From contig NC_052130.1 of the NCBI RefSeq assembly GCF_012273895.1, forward strand, positions 806,001 to 870,000: a stretch of DNA of 64,000 nucleotides, written 5' to 3'. Below, piece by piece: positions 11,091-22,797 of the stretch. The notes below the pieces were generated by a model. The model searched no databases and was not told where the DNA came from. It saw nothing but the letters and a program-made list of their open reading frames with translations. The position numbers and the translations under genes are program-made. The DNA is from Zerene cesonia (taxonomy: Eukaryota > Arthropoda > Insecta > Lepidoptera > Pieridae). How positions within the stretch are numbered: position 1 is the stretch's first letter; every line of letters starts with the position of its first letter.

Positions 11091-13077
11091 TTTTTAAAAT
11101 CGCTACATCGTACACCATACACCATCCACCATACAGAGTAACCATTGCACAGTATTTGTGTTTAGTTACCGTCGACGTGCTTATTTACTCGATCGCTTTT
11201 CAGTAGTTTGTTTCAAAACTTTAACATAACTGTTAGTGCTTATGTTAACTTGACGTGCTTAGTGTTATGTCTATTTTGTTTTATTTAGATAAAATTATAA
11301 CTTAGGACTGACAGCTTAAAGGGGACTGCTGAAAATCAGCGCTGCGACTGCTTTATACATTCAGCATGATGCTGAGAATGTTTACTGTTACAATTGAGTT
11401 TTGAGTTGTTTATAATGATTTTTCAAATAAAATTTAACCAACTTCAAAAGCGCTCATAAGCGAAAAATAAACTAATATAAGCACTAATTTTATAGTAGAT
11501 AGGTGTGTAGCTTACTACTTGTGATACTATCTAGTAAGGAGGTAGTATCTATATATTATCTACTACCATTAGAACATTGGACGGACATACAAAACAATGT
11601 ATTATATTTAGGCTTCAAAGACCTTGTCAACTTATAATACCTATGCATTTTTTCCATGTTTTATTTATCAATATTTTATTAATCTTCTTCACTCAACTGC
11701 AGACAAACCGGTTAGAAGACAGTTCTTAGCATTTCACGGCCATCAGTACCTAATAGGTCGAAATAGGATCCTAGGAATCCTTCAGGGGCCTATATCCTTA
11801 ACCCAGTTAACGGAACCGCAAATTTATTGCGTCGCAAGATCTTTTTAACTCCACACGCCGAAATATACGGAACATATCACGGAGCCAGCCTCGTTTGACC
11901 CTGCCTCTGTTATTCACAGCTAATTTATTTGCGTCGAGCCGGTCGGATTTGGACACATTTTATTTATTACTTCCATTTTAATTGTATTAAATTTAAATTA
12001 TAAAAATTGTGATACTGTAAGCAAGACGTGCGTCGAAATTCGCAGACCCACAGCGTTTAAATAATGACATTATGTATGCGAAAGTGTGCTTGTTTGTTAC
12101 TTGAATATTGATGTTAATGATTTGTTCATGATATTATAATTATTGTGTATAGAGATAGTTAGGTGGCTAGAGAGAGGCATACTTTTTACCGTGGTGAAGA
12201 TTCATTCCCATATGATTTTCTGGTCTAGGAAGGGAGAGGACGAGAAAATAGTTGTCCGACTGCCCTCACACAAACACATACATGTGGATATGCCACTATT
12301 TCGCGTTTAATAATTGCTAAAACATAATATGCATTCCCGAGCAAAATTACATGCTTCAAAGTTTAATAGCTATCTATGACTAAAATTCATAAAAGCGGTA
12401 TCGATCAGCAATAAGTTGTCTCGCTTCGTTGCACCGACCGATGAGGCGGAAAATATAGCTGTCCTTTTTTATCGCGTGTTAAAATGCTTGACAGTTTATT
12501 GTTTAAAAATGGATAGCTCGCGCTCTTTTTGGCTTTTTTCCCGCGCTTTAGAAGTTTTTTTTTTAATCTTGTTGACAGGTATAATAGCTGAATTGACAGA
12601 GTTGCCAACCTTCTGTTCGAAAATATTATTATTTTAGTTAGAACATTTTACGAACGAATATAATATGATGAAGCTTATTTATTCTAGAATGATTGATGTC
12701 TTTTAAATATTTTTGCATTTGGAATACATTGTTTCGTATATTTTATTTACAAATTGCACAGATTACTGAAATATTTGAATGTTTTTGGTTTGGAATTTTG
12801 ACAAGACAGAATTAATTGAGCATAGATATAGTACTGACGAGTTATTGCATTCTTTTGTATGTAGTATTTTATAGTTAATGCTTTAGTTAGTTGGGTTTCT
12901 TTAGTATATAAGCACTATTTTTTGTAATCATTCTTCTTTAGTATTGGATTCTTAGCGCCAACTCATAAATCATACGTGGATACAAATATTATAAAAAATG
13001 ACATAATTAATTACAATCAATAACAAATAAAAACAATACATCCGAAAAACTTTACATAAAAAAAACAAAAATGCAAT
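11091..13077. other. Gene-free block containing a 35-bp sequence repeated at the gap
   Basis: No supported gene. 11872-11906 is identical over 35 bp to 16356-16390, which abuts the N gap. A small hairpin lies at about 11360 (cagcatgatgctg). Overlapping opposite-strand frames at 12405-12637 have no recognisable domain and are probably chance. Confidence 0.45.
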
Positions 13078-13084
13078 AAAAAAA
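13078..13084 (-). terminator. Pol III T-run terminator of tRNA-Ile
   Basis: Seven consecutive T on the minus strand begin 4 nt after the discriminator base of the tRNA. This is the usual RNA polymerase III stop. Confidence 0.85.
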
Positions 13085-13088
13085 CTAT

Positions 13089-13180
13089 TGCTCCAGGTGA
13101 GGCTCGAACTCACAACCCCGGCATCGCTCACGGCCACTGCCTTATAAGTACCGTGCGCTAACCAATTGCGCCACTGGAGC
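13089..13180 (-). tRNA. tRNA-Ile(UAU) with 18-nt intron
   Basis: A complete cloverleaf can be read on the minus strand. The acceptor stem GCTCCAG/CTGGAGC is perfect, discriminator A is at 13089, and the T arm GTGAG/CTCAC encloses TTCGAGC. The anticodon stem is CGGTA/TGCCG with loop CTTATA|A. The anticodon TAT (13144-13146) reads the AUA isoleucine codon. An 18-nt intron (13125-13142) sits one base 3' of the anticodon, the canonical position; tRNA-Ile(UAU) genes with introns are known in other insects. The mature length is 74 nt. The A box (TGGCGCAATTGG), B box and T7 terminator are all present, so the gene looks functional. CCA is not encoded, as expected in eukaryotes. Confidence 0.95.
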
Positions 13181-13258
13181 GTCGCACTGACGTATGAAAT
13201 TATAATACCAAATTTGAAGTAATACTTATAGATAGGGATATAATGCCGTCTTATATTT

Positions 13259-13330
13259 AACCAACTTTCAAAAACGAAAAAAGGAGGAGGTTGTTTTGTT
13301 CGTCTTTAAGCTATTTTTTTGTATGTTTTG
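13259..13330 (+). repeat. Repeat E 5' fragment
   Basis: 'aaccaactttcaaaaacg' followed by 'aaaggaggaggttgttttgt' resembles the start of repeat E copies that begin 'accgacttcaaaaaa'. Confidence 0.45.
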
Positions 13331-13429
13331 AGATTATGACACACTATTATAAACTTATTCTGTATGTTTGTATATAATGGATTCCTTTAAACTCATTTTT
13401 GACTCACTTTTAACGGACTGATTATAAAT

Positions 13430-13512
13430 TCAAACTACAGTTATGGATCATAGACACTACAACAATTCTAGTTTATCCTGATTAGGATCGCCAGTGTTAA
13501 ATAAATTCCTTA
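13430..13512 (-). repeat. Repeat F fragment
   Basis: 'tttatcctgattaggatcgc' followed by 'cagtgttaaataaatt' is the reverse complement of the head of repeat F (43600, 52730, 38590). Confidence 0.5.
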
Positions 13513-14299
13513 AGTTTAGTCTGTATAAGAGAAAATAGTACATTTTAAATCATTCAATCATTATTTTATTCAATGAAGATGGATAAAATTTTTCTCTCTC
13601 GCTCTTTCTCAATATAGCCAACAACCTATTTGCAAACTCCAACGAAATCGCTTCAGCAGATTTGACATGAAAGAGTAACAATCATCCATCAATCTTCTCA
13701 AACTTCACGTATCTAGATAACTAGGTATTAAGCTAGTATGGGGCTAAACTCTCTCCCGATATCACCGGAGATAAACGAATTTTTAGAATAAAATGTCCCT
13801 TTACAGTTGGCTCGTTCAATCGAAGCGTTTGTTAAAAAATTATTTTAATTTCATATAATTTGAATGAAATGTCCCTTTATAGACATTCAAAAAGTACCCC
13901 ACGGTTGCTGAAAAGGGCTAGAACGAGAAGGGATTTATTTGAATAGGGAAAATTTTTAAAATAAATTGGCTTATGGGTAATAAACTGAAATTATTATAAC
14001 AGACGCGGTTTGCGTGTCTATATCTAAATGTATAAATTAGAGACTAATGTCACTCTGCATAAAATTTCTTTCGTTTTTATTCTGAGTTGTAAAGACTGTA
14101 TAAGCGTTCGTATGTTTGTACATGATTAGTACTATGTCGAGTCATTATATAGGCCATATCAGTACATTTTTATCATAGCGTGTAATAGTTAATTACTATA
14201 TATTTGATAAAATTTGATGACGTCATTCTTATCGTTATTTATGTTTGTACGATACATAAACCACTCTATTTAACAGACACAAATCAAGAAATATACATT

Positions 14300-14347
14300 T
14301 ACCATGTTCAATAGACGGCCTTATCGCTTACGCGATCTCTTCCAGTC
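14300..14347 (+). repeat. Repeat G fragment
   Basis: 'acggccttatcgcttacgcg' followed by 'atctcttccagtcaacc' matches 'gcggccttatcgctaggtaa' plus 'atctctaccaggcaacc' at 44105. A third trace is at 49740. Confidence 0.5.
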
Positions 14348-14534
14348 AACCTTTGTTTTTTGTATTATGAATAATATTGTGTGTTATAATTAATGTATGA
14401 TATATTTATTGTTTACTGAATGATGGTTTTATAACTGTTCGACCAATAAACTCATTTTGCAAGCAAGTAGCAAAAGTAATTAGCAGCAGTAGCGAGGAGT
14501 AGTTCAAACAATATGCTACTTAACTTATAACCTT

Positions 14535-14730
14535 ACTAGCTGCGCCCCGCGGTTTCACCCGCGTAAGTCCGTATCCCGTATGAATATCGGGATAAAAAGC
14601 CTATATGTTAGTCCAGTTGTCCAGCTATCCACGTACCAAATTTTATTGCAATCGGTTCAGTAGCTTTTGCGTGAAAGAGCAACAAATACACACACATCCT
14701 TACAAACTTTCGCATATATAATATTAGTAT
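14535..14730 (-). mobile_element. Lep1-type Helitron copy, full length
   Basis: It starts actagctgcgccccgcggtt and ends cgcatatataatattagta. There is a small internal deletion in the 'aaaaagttgcctat' block. Confidence 0.8.
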
Positions 14731-15084
14731 TATTACTGTGATCATACATGAAATTTATCTTTCTATTAAAAATCTGCATCGTTCTTGCGATATATCTTAG
14801 ATTGTTTTTTTCAATCCCTGGTATATCTGAAGCGGGAAGCGGCTAGTGTGGTACATCCAGACGAAACTGCCATTTTTATTCCGAACAATTCAGACTGATT
14901 AATTATCTGATGTTAAGCGTAGATGCGTTCCATTTGGTTAGCATGCCTGAGCAGAAAGGCCTTTCCAGTTCACTCTGGCCTTAATCAATTACAAATTGTA
15001 CTCGTTGCGAAATACAGATGGAGAAGAATGATTACAATCCTTCGCAGTTTTTATAAATAAGGTATTTGGAAGGTATTTTGAATA

Positions 15085-15255
15085 ATTCATAATATCCGTC
15101 GATCACGCTGAAACTGCTGAACGGATTTTGATGTTATTTAGTATACAGGCAGGGTATGAGCTGACTGGGGTGACAGGATACTTTTTAACCCGATTAAATG
15201 CTCCCTTGAGATAAAACAGGAATCTTGATATCTGGGCGGAGCCGGGGCGTCTAGT
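15085..15255 (+). repeat. HC Helitron-like element
   Basis: It carries 'actgctgaacggattttgat' and ends gggcggagccggggcgtctagt. It is the plus-strand counterpart of the element at 3230-3392. Confidence 0.6.
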
Positions 15256-15589
15256 ATGTATACAATAGTTACACTACGCTATATTCCAGCGAAACGTTGG
15301 TAAACGAAATCTCAACTTGAAATTAATATATAACTACATAAAACTTTAATTTCAAGATTGCAGCTTCCGAATATTAACTGTAATTACATGACACCCACAC
15401 GTGATGTAGGTAGAAATACATTTTACATTTTAAATTTCCTGACACATCACGTCGCCTGCGTTTTTGCATTACAGCTGCCATCTTGAATGTCATTTTCGCG
15501 CTTAAAGTTTAAAAATGGAACTTACATGGAAGTTTTATTTTTTTGCCATTTCTTCGTGGCAAGGAGTTAGTCATAACTCATAATATAAT

Positions 15590-15760
15590 AAAGGAAACAT
15601 TTGTGTTTTTGCACGCATGTTTGTTATGTTTTCACCTGAACATTTCTGAACAGATTTTAAAAATTCTTTCACCATTATAAAGCTGTACATTCACTAAGTG
15701 ACATGGGTTATAACTACATATACCATGGGCAAAGCTAAACAAATTAAAGTATGCGTGGCT
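15590..15760 (+). repeat. HH-like Helitron-type element, degenerate
   Basis: 'aacagattttaaaaattctt' followed by 'tcacc' and 'cactaagtgacatgggttat' matches the reverse of the HH copies at 19463, 26382 and 61602. The 3' terminus is eroded. Confidence 0.45.
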
Positions 15761-16287
15761 AAAATAAAAAATTAGCATTATTGTTACGATTTCACGGAAC
15801 GACATTGTCATTCTACAAGATTCTATCTACACATTAAAATTCGTCGAAACTAGTTCAGGCATGAAAAAAAAGGTTAGTAGTTATAAGGGTATGCAAACGA
15901 CACAAATGCATAAATAATTATTTTCATTGAGTTCCGGCAACGCAACTTCCTGATATGTTCCGTTCGGTTTATCTGTCAGTTATGATGTATGAATATTTAT
16001 GTCAAAAGTGGCCCTAAATCAGGTTACATAAACAAGAACTTTTCTTTGATCTCATAAAAGGTGAATGATCTTTTGAGAAGATTATCCTTTTTGGGTTAGA
16101 TCTCGATTTTAGAATATAATAATATTATTCGGACTAAATTACATTTTGTTGTTAATTGTGGTACGTTTATCTAGTGCCTACTCATTTGGTAATACCTGTC
16201 AGGTCTCGAAACATCACTTAGCTTTCCGCCCCCGGTTCCGTCCGCGTGGCCAAAGGAATTTGCCCTGGAAATGAGATGTTTTCCCCT

Positions 16288-16520
16288 GTACAAATATCCT
16301 ATCCCACTAATATTATAAATGCGAAAGTTTGTAAGGATGTGTGTGAACATATTGTGGAACATATCACGGAGCCAGCCTCGTTTGACCCTGNNNNNNNNNN
16401 TATTATAAATGCGAAAGTTTGTAAGGATGTGTGTGTGTGTGTTTATTGCTCTTTCACGCAAAAACTACTCAACCGATTGCAGTGAAATTTGGTACATAGA
16501 CAGCTGGACAACTGGAATAA
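16288..16520 (+). mobile_element. Lep1-type Helitron, duplicated head across an assembly gap
   Basis: Two Lep1 heads occur in a row. The first is at 16298-16346 (actaatattataaatgcgaa...gtgtgtg). It is followed by 35 bp found also at 11872, then 10 N, then a second head from 16401. The second copy ends at the 'acaactggaataac' block, so the hairpin/CTAGT end is missing. The arrangement looks like an assembly join at a repeat, not a natural structure. Confidence 0.7.
16391..16400. other. Assembly gap (10 N)
   Basis: Ten unknown bases within a repeat. The true distance across it is not known. Confidence 1.
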
Positions 16521-16659
16521 CTAGGACAGTATATAATAGACCGATATAACCGTTGAGAGACAGCAATTCTGGTATTATACGATCAAAATCTTTCACCATA
16601 CAATAATTTAAAAAACGTACACATTAAAGTGTCCAAAAAGTATCTCAACCATGAGCATC

Positions 16660-16800
16660 TAGAAATTAAAAACTTTTCAACGGATTTTAAACGCGATTTA
16701 TTCATTATATTATTAAACCGACGTTTCGAACACTACAGCGAGTGTGGACACGGGGAGACTCTCTCAGTCTCAAATCCGTTAAAAATTTTTAATTTCTAAA
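16660..16800. repeat. MITE-like element with ~28-bp inverted ends
   Basis: The left end agaaattaaaaacttttcaa continues with 'cggatttt'. The right end, read in reverse, is 'tagaaattaaaaatttttaa' followed by 'cggattt', giving inverted termini with few mismatches around a 141-bp unit. Central landmarks are 'accgacgtttcgaacact' and 'gtgtggacacggggag'. Fragments with the same left end lie at 54770 and the same flank at 20218. Confidence 0.65.
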
Positions 16801-17217
16801 TGTATAATAGTCACGTAAAATCAAACACGAGAAAAATACCATGATCATCTAGTTAAAGCGAAAACAAATTGGCCACAATCTCCAGGATCTGAGCAGAAGC
16901 AGTAAAACTTCTGAACAAGCGTTACCAATTTAATTGCTGACACGTGAGAGGAGTGGTAATATTTAAAGACCCCAAGGCCTTGGTGGACATTTATGGAGAC
17001 GCTACTGGCTTCGCTTGACTGACTTCGTGGGGGTTTTGCATGTTTTTTTTATTTTTATTTGTTTGCGATTACATATTTCCATCCCCTATTTCAGTTTTGA
17101 TTTTGAGATAGTGTATAGCCGAGGACTTGCGTCATGTATCATGATAATTGGGTCAGCGGTTTAGGCGTGAAAGTGTATCAAACAGATAGAATTTAAAAAA
17201 TTAAAGATTAATTAAAG

Positions 17218-17375
17218 TGAAGTCCCGTGTCCCCTAATGACGTTGATTTTCTTTTTTGACAAAGTGTTCAGTTTCCAGTGTCCTGCTAGACCGAGACATT
17301 TGTTGTGAGTCCTTACCGGGAATCCAACCCAGGACCCCTCGGTACACTCACGTCTTAACCACTGTACCATGGAGA
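17218..17375 (-). repeat. SINE-2, near full length
   Basis: Reverse complement of the 6521 SINE: it starts 'tgaagtcccgtgtcccc', includes 'ctagaccgagacat' and the B-box complement 'gggaatccaaccc', and ends 'aaccactgtaccatggag'. More diverged than the 6521 copy. Confidence 0.75.
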
Positions 17376-18872
17376 AAATTAAACCCTTAAATTTCCGGCA
17401 AAAAAAAACCTAAAAACAATAATAATAAAGCTTCTTTATATTTCATTACTCTTATATTATACGCCCCAAAATTTACATACATACACATATAAAAAGGCAA
17501 AACATTCTACTTTTAACATTCAAACGACTTTATACCATGTATATTTCTAAAGAAGCCTATTTATTAACAATGTTTAAAAATATTCAATGTTTTCCTACAT
17601 AGAGCAGTAACAGACAGGCCAGGGATACAATGAAAATATTTCATTAAACTCCATATAATACCTACCTGATAAGTGTAGTATATAGGAATGCGATAACTGT
17701 CCAATCTGACACGAGAGTATTGCTCCAGTAGAGTAATCTTTTTAATAAAATCCACTAAGCTATGTGGCATCGGAGCTGAGAATAGAAAAACTATACCAGA
17801 CGGGTGAATACAACCGTCTCTTTCATTTAAATGCGAATTATTATGAGTGCAAATGATATATATGATGATTTATTACGAGCTAAGCTTCGGTTGTTATTTA
17901 AGCTGTGGGAAGTTTTTTTTTATATTTTTGGTTAATTATAACAGTAAATATATGAAGCGAATATTACCTCCAAAAATTGTGAGGTAAATTAAAATGTTAT
18001 TTTAACAGGCAAAAATGTCTTTAATAGATTATAATAGAGAAATGTCCTATGTTGGACAAAACATAACTCCATTAAACCTTTTAATCCATCCCGTAACAAG
18101 ATCTTGAGTTTTACCTCACCCTGGCACCTGTTCCTCTTCCTACTCATACACTATAAAGGGATGCACGTAGATTGATACGGCTTGTGTCCCCTGTCAACTG
18201 TGGAATGCGGAGTAACAGTGTATTGAAGTTTTATGTTCAGGTGATTAAACATATTTTTCTAATGCCAATGATAGTGATAATAACGATTACTTTAATTTTA
18301 TAATTGGTTCAAGAAGTACATACTTACAAATTATTAAAATCGAAGTGTCTTTTTGTAATATGAAAGTTATTTTTATCAAAGAAATATTCATACAAAACTA
18401 AACTATGAAAGGCAACACATATCGAAAAGATATTTTAAGCTACTAATTTCTCTAATTGTAAATCTCCGAAACGACTGTGTCGATTTTAATTCAATTATAT
18501 TCGACAATTAGTAGATGCGAGTTGCATTATTTTGTCCATATAACTCTTAAACTAGATCAAAAAAGTAAACAGCCAACATCAATTCATAATTATCGTTATA
18601 AAAACAATTCCATTACCTACATATCCAGACCTTATCCCATCCCGTTTCCCTTTCAACCCCACGTTATTCTAATGAATTTATGTCTTTGAAAGGGTTATTG
18701 AAAATTAGGTGATCCCAAAGAATGAAAAGAATGTTAACCCTGCGTGCTCACTGATTAACAAGGGGCTCGATTGTCCAGCGGAATTTCATTGTGGGCTTAG
18801 CATAGTTTCAGTGGGGTTGGATTCTTTTTAACCCGTTTTTCGATTCACGTGTCAATGTAAAATTCGGTGGGT
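17376..18872. other. Gene-free block
   Basis: AT-rich, with no repeat shared within the window and no supported open frame or RNA gene. Confidence 0.5.
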
Positions 18873-19125
18873 ATCCTACTAATATTATAAATGCGAAAGT
18901 TTTTGTGTGTTTTTGCTTTTTCGCGCAAAATCTACTGAACAGATTGCAATGAAATTTGGTACGTAGATAGCTGGACAACTGGAATACATAAAGGCTAATT
19001 TTTATCCCGATATTGCTACGCATCTCAAGAACCACTGGTCGGAGTTAAAAAATTATTTCAGTGTTAGATAGCGCATTTATTAAGGAAGGCTTTAGGCTAT
19101 AACATCAGGTACTAATGGGTAAGAC
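18873..19125 (+). mobile_element. Chimera: Lep1 head joined to HD-like tail
   Basis: 18873-19020 is Lep1 from tcctactaatattataaatg to 'tttttatcccgatattgcta'. At about 19021 the sequence switches to the HD type: 'ctcaagaaccactggtcgga', 'gtgttagatagcgcattta', 'aaggaaggctttaggctata'. The Lep1 hairpin end is absent. Confidence 0.6.
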
Positions 19126-19462
19126 GGAGGGTATAGGTAGTTATATACATTTATAGTACATTTATAGTAACCTTTATTATTAACTCCTAATGAAAATACA
19201 AAAAAAAACATCTATCCCAACTAATAAGCCAACATCTGTAATTCGGACATCACTCGATATTTTCGCAAGCAAAGCCTCGGCTATAAATTACACTGAGTCA
19301 TTAATCGTATTGCGATCAAACCATTAGACCCTTGTACACCTTAGGGTCTAAGACATTGACTTATTTGCTGTCAAATCGCCCGGGCTTAACGTGACGTCGG
19401 GTTGCGACTGCTCGTATTACTGCAGCTGAATTAGGCACTTGCAATGTTTGTTTGGTTATACC

Positions 19463-19626
19463 ACTAGCTGTTCGTCCCGGCGTCGCCCGTGGTACATATT
19501 TAGCCTATGTCATTCAGTGGATATGTAGCTTGAAATTATTGTAAGAATTTTTATAATCGGTCCTGTAGTTTTTGCGTGAAAACCTTACAATCTAAAAATA
19601 CAAAAGTTTTCTATTTATAATACTAG
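19463..19626 (-). repeat. HH Helitron-like element
   Basis: It starts actagctgttcgtcccggcg, includes 'gtggtacatatttagcctat', and ends 'tatttataatactag'. Related copies are at 26382 and 61602. Confidence 0.65.
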
Positions 19627-20217
19627 TCTGTAGATAATGTTAATTTAAAAATTAAGGTTTGAATTTTTTTGTGAATCTTTTGCGTAATTTGATGACAAAT
19701 ATGAATGCGAAAGTAAGTTATGTCGGTACCTTCATACGCCTAAACCACTGAATCGATTTTGATGTAAATTTTTGAGGAGATAGTTTGAGGATTTTATTTC
19801 TAACTGTTTAGTTATATATAGTATTATGTTATTTAGTTATATGACGATACGACATACGATAAATGTAAGAAATAAATGAATCACGTTACATATAACTCAA
19901 ATTAATATGTGAAATATGCAATGAAAAATTTATTACTCTTGTTGGTCGTAACATCGACCTATTTGCAAAGGTGACAAATATCGTGCGTCACGTGACGGGG
20001 ACGACACGCGATCGTCGGCTGTAAATTAGTTTGATTACATTGCAGTTTTAGCTTATAAATTCTTGAATATGCATTCGTTGGCACAGCTGTGAATAGAGAA
20101 TAGAATAAAAAGGGACTGTTATCGATCAAAAATTGTCGGAAGAAAAACTCTGTCTACGCGTGTATTAGGCAGAGTTTTCAAAGAATGAAACAATACACTT
20201 ATTTAATAGATCACGTT

Positions 20218-20283
20218 TAAAATCTATTTATTTCTAAATGTATATGTAATATTCGCGTAAAATCAAACACAAGAAAATACTAT
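20218..20283 (+). repeat. Fragment of the 16660 MITE and its flank
   Basis: 'tatttatttctaaatgtata' followed by 'cgcgtaaaatcaaacacaag' and 'aaaatactatg' matches 16790-16845 and 54800-54848. The family is therefore longer than the inverted ends alone. Confidence 0.5.
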
Positions 20284-20334
20284 GTTGACAAGTACGGACT
20301 GGAAAATGCTAATAACTCTTTATAGTTATACTAA

Positions 20335-20545
20335 TTCTAGGTGCGCCCCGCTGTTCCAACCGCATAAGCCCGTATCCCGTAGGAATATCCGGATAAAAAG
20401 TTGCCTATGTGTTATTCCAGTTGTCCAGCTGTCTACGTACCAAATTTCATTGCAATCGGTTCAGTAGTCTTGGCGTGAAAGAGCAACAAACACACACACA
20501 CATCCTTACAAACTTTCGCATTTATAATATTAGTAGGATTAGTAG
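20335..20545 (-). mobile_element. Lep1-type Helitron copy
   Basis: The left end is mutated (ttctaggtgcgccccgctgt). The body is intact and the right end is followed by several copies of 'agtaggatt'. These look like small duplications of the 5' terminus. Confidence 0.75.
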
Positions 20546-20569
20546 GATAGGACTAGTAAGATTAGTAGG

Positions 20570-20688
20570 ATTATAAATAAGAAAGAAAGCTAGAGAGGGA
20601 CATAAGCTACATTTTCCCGCGATAAAAGATGTCAATCTCATGGAAATTTCCTTTGACAACGCGGACGAACCGCGGGCGAAACGCTAGT
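20570..20688 (+). repeat. Helitron-like 3' half
   Basis: 'gctagagagggacataagct' leads to 'cgcgggcgaaacgctagt'. This is the same type as the element at 30407-30626, which also has 'gatgctagagagtgacgaag'. Confidence 0.5.
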
Positions 20689-20734
20689 GTATTATTGACA
20701 ATTCATAGAATATGTTATTATAATCTTCTTGAGT

Positions 20735-20918
20735 AACCGGTGGGAAGCATGATAATGTGGTTAATGTTATGACGATTCAAAAGTGTTTCTATAAGAAGTC
20801 TAAATAAATAAATGTTCGAGTTTGAGTTTGAGATTGAGTTTGAGTTTGTGTTTGAGATTGAGTTTGAATTTGAGTTTGAGTTTTTTTTTTAGTTTGTGTT
20901 TGAGTTTGAGTTTAAATT
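20735..20918 (+). repeat. Repeat J 3' end with (TTTGAG)n array
   Basis: 'aaccggtgggaagcatg' and 'cgattcaaaagtgtttctat' followed by 'aagaagtctaaataaataaa' match the J repeats at 27671 and 46490. At 20818-20918 it runs into an imperfect array of TTTGAG, interrupted by TTTGTG and a T-run. Confidence 0.7.
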
Positions 20919-21324
20919 GAACTGAAGCTGAAGCTCTAAACTATAACAAACTTGAAACTGATAAACTTAATTATAAATATTAATCAGCGCCATAATTATA
21001 ACAAAACATATCCACCAGACTTTCTCATGTACCACGACTGAATCCGCGAGGACCAACTAGTGTCAAAATATTTCCAACATTGCATATTAACTACGTCCAA
21101 TTGTATTTAGTTTACAACTGTATGTTACTCGAATAATGCCATGCAAAAGTTGTTTAAGCATTGTTTTAGATGTGTTTTATCGTATCCAATTAGTAGTTGA
21201 GCATTGGTTTCATAACTGTTATAATTCACCTGCGTGAAGTTATTTTTAACTGAAAATATGAAGTCGATAATCCGACACGAAGTATGTTTAAATGTCTGTT
21301 TATAATAATTTTCATATAATATAA

Positions 21325-21456
21325 GAATTGGGCCAGCTCGCAGCAAGTACCATGCTGCTGTGTCTCGTACGGTGACTAGAGGGGGGCGTTTTTTCACCCT
21401 TCCCAGTCCATTCCTTCTTTCCAGTCGTCAATCCTTTCCTTATCCCTTTCCCCTAC
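21325..21456 (+). repeat. PA retroposon fragment
   Basis: It starts at 'gaattgggccagctcgca', keeps 'tgtctcgtacggtgact' and 'cagtccattccttctttcc', and stops at 'tatccctttcccc'. It is truncated at both ends. Confidence 0.65.
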
Positions 21457-21627
21457 TATTATATAACGTGTTTAAAAAGCAATTAATTTCCTCAATCTTC
21501 CTACCTTATTAGTAATTATAACAGTAACTTAGTAGTAATTATAGTAATTCCTGAAAAAGTGTCTCTTTATAACTCCATCATAATGATTCCATCTCATTCC
21601 TCTCAATTAATCTATGTCATCATCTGC

Positions 21628-21740
21628 AGTCCAGCTTTCAAATAAAAAGGAATAATCAGAATCGGTTAATACAGTTAAAAGTTCTGAGGTAACCACAAAA
21701 AATACTACCGAATTATGTATCCACCTTTTTTGAAGTTGCT
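21628..21740 (-). repeat. Repeat E
   Basis: 'ccagctttcaaataaaaagg', 'gttctgaggtaaccacaaaa' and 'ccttttttgaagttg' are the reverse of the E repeat at 45592. Confidence 0.55.
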
Positions 21741-22650
21741 TGAAAAAAGGTCTTTTGATTCAGTCGACTAGAAGGAGATATGAGTTCAATTCTAATTGGG
21801 GATCATTCTAAGCAGGTTAATCTAATCACTCAAAAGGTTTGTGATATTTATTTAAATTTTGTTAAGCGTCCTGGAAATGAGGTTTCCATATGATATAATT
21901 TTGTAATTTAATCAAGTGATATAATTTTGTTTTAGTGTTTGTTCATTATTGAATTAAGAGATGTGATTTTATTAAGCGCATTTATCAACAGCTGTGGTTT
22001 GATATTAATGAGAATATTATATTAAATTGCATAGTTTTTCTTTTAATTTAAAGTAAAAGTTAACGGAAAAATTTATTTAGTATCATAATGATTTGAATTT
22101 TTTACGGAAATTTATATTACTTTGATTGACAATATAATAATTGAATTGTTTATCTGGCAATTGTTTAAGGTGTCTCAATACATTTTCTATACATATGTAA
22201 AAAGATGGCAAAGTTTGTAAATTTGTGACTGTAATCTGGATCGACTGAATCGATTTAAAAAATCCTTTTACCAAATCTTTCTTCTAATGCTAATCATCAA
22301 TAATTATCTGCATAAAAAATATATAAAAACTACAACTATTTTCTTATAATGAAGTAAAACTTCAACTTATAATGAAGTAAAAAACCTACAAAGCGCCCCT
22401 CTAGGTATATAAAACCATGAATTGTTAATGGTAGTCTAAGAACTACACTTTAAAGGAAACTGTTATAGCTGTGAACATTCTTAGTTACACAGAGAATTCT
22501 TTTGCTAACGAGTTTTGCACAACGCATGTGAACAGCCATTTTACCGACGCCGCTAAAGAAAGTTAGGCGTTATGTCTTTCAACCGTGTCTTTTATATATG
22601 AAGTGATAGTCTATTATGGGACAAACACATAAATTTCGATATGAATATAC
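21741..22650. other. Gene-free block
   Basis: AT-rich. A short direct duplication of 'cttataatgaagtaaaa' lies at about 22344-22382. Nothing else recognised. Confidence 0.45.
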
Positions 22651-22797
22651 ACTAATAATAAAGAACGGAAGAGTTTTTTGTTTGAATGCGTAAATCTCAG
22701 GAACTATTGGATGTATTTAAAAATTCATTAGATACGTGATCTCTAAGTGCTATAGGCTATAAATGTACCACGTGCAAAGCCAGGGCGGACTGCTAGT
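22651..22797 (+). repeat. HD Helitron-like element
   Basis: It starts actaataataaagaacggaa, includes 'gtttgaatgcgtaaatctca', and ends ggcggactgctagt. Confidence 0.65.

Noticed and set aside
20818..20918. CRISPR-like or regulatory array
   Set aside because: It is a simple TTTGAG microsatellite at the end of a retroposed repeat, in a eukaryotic genome.
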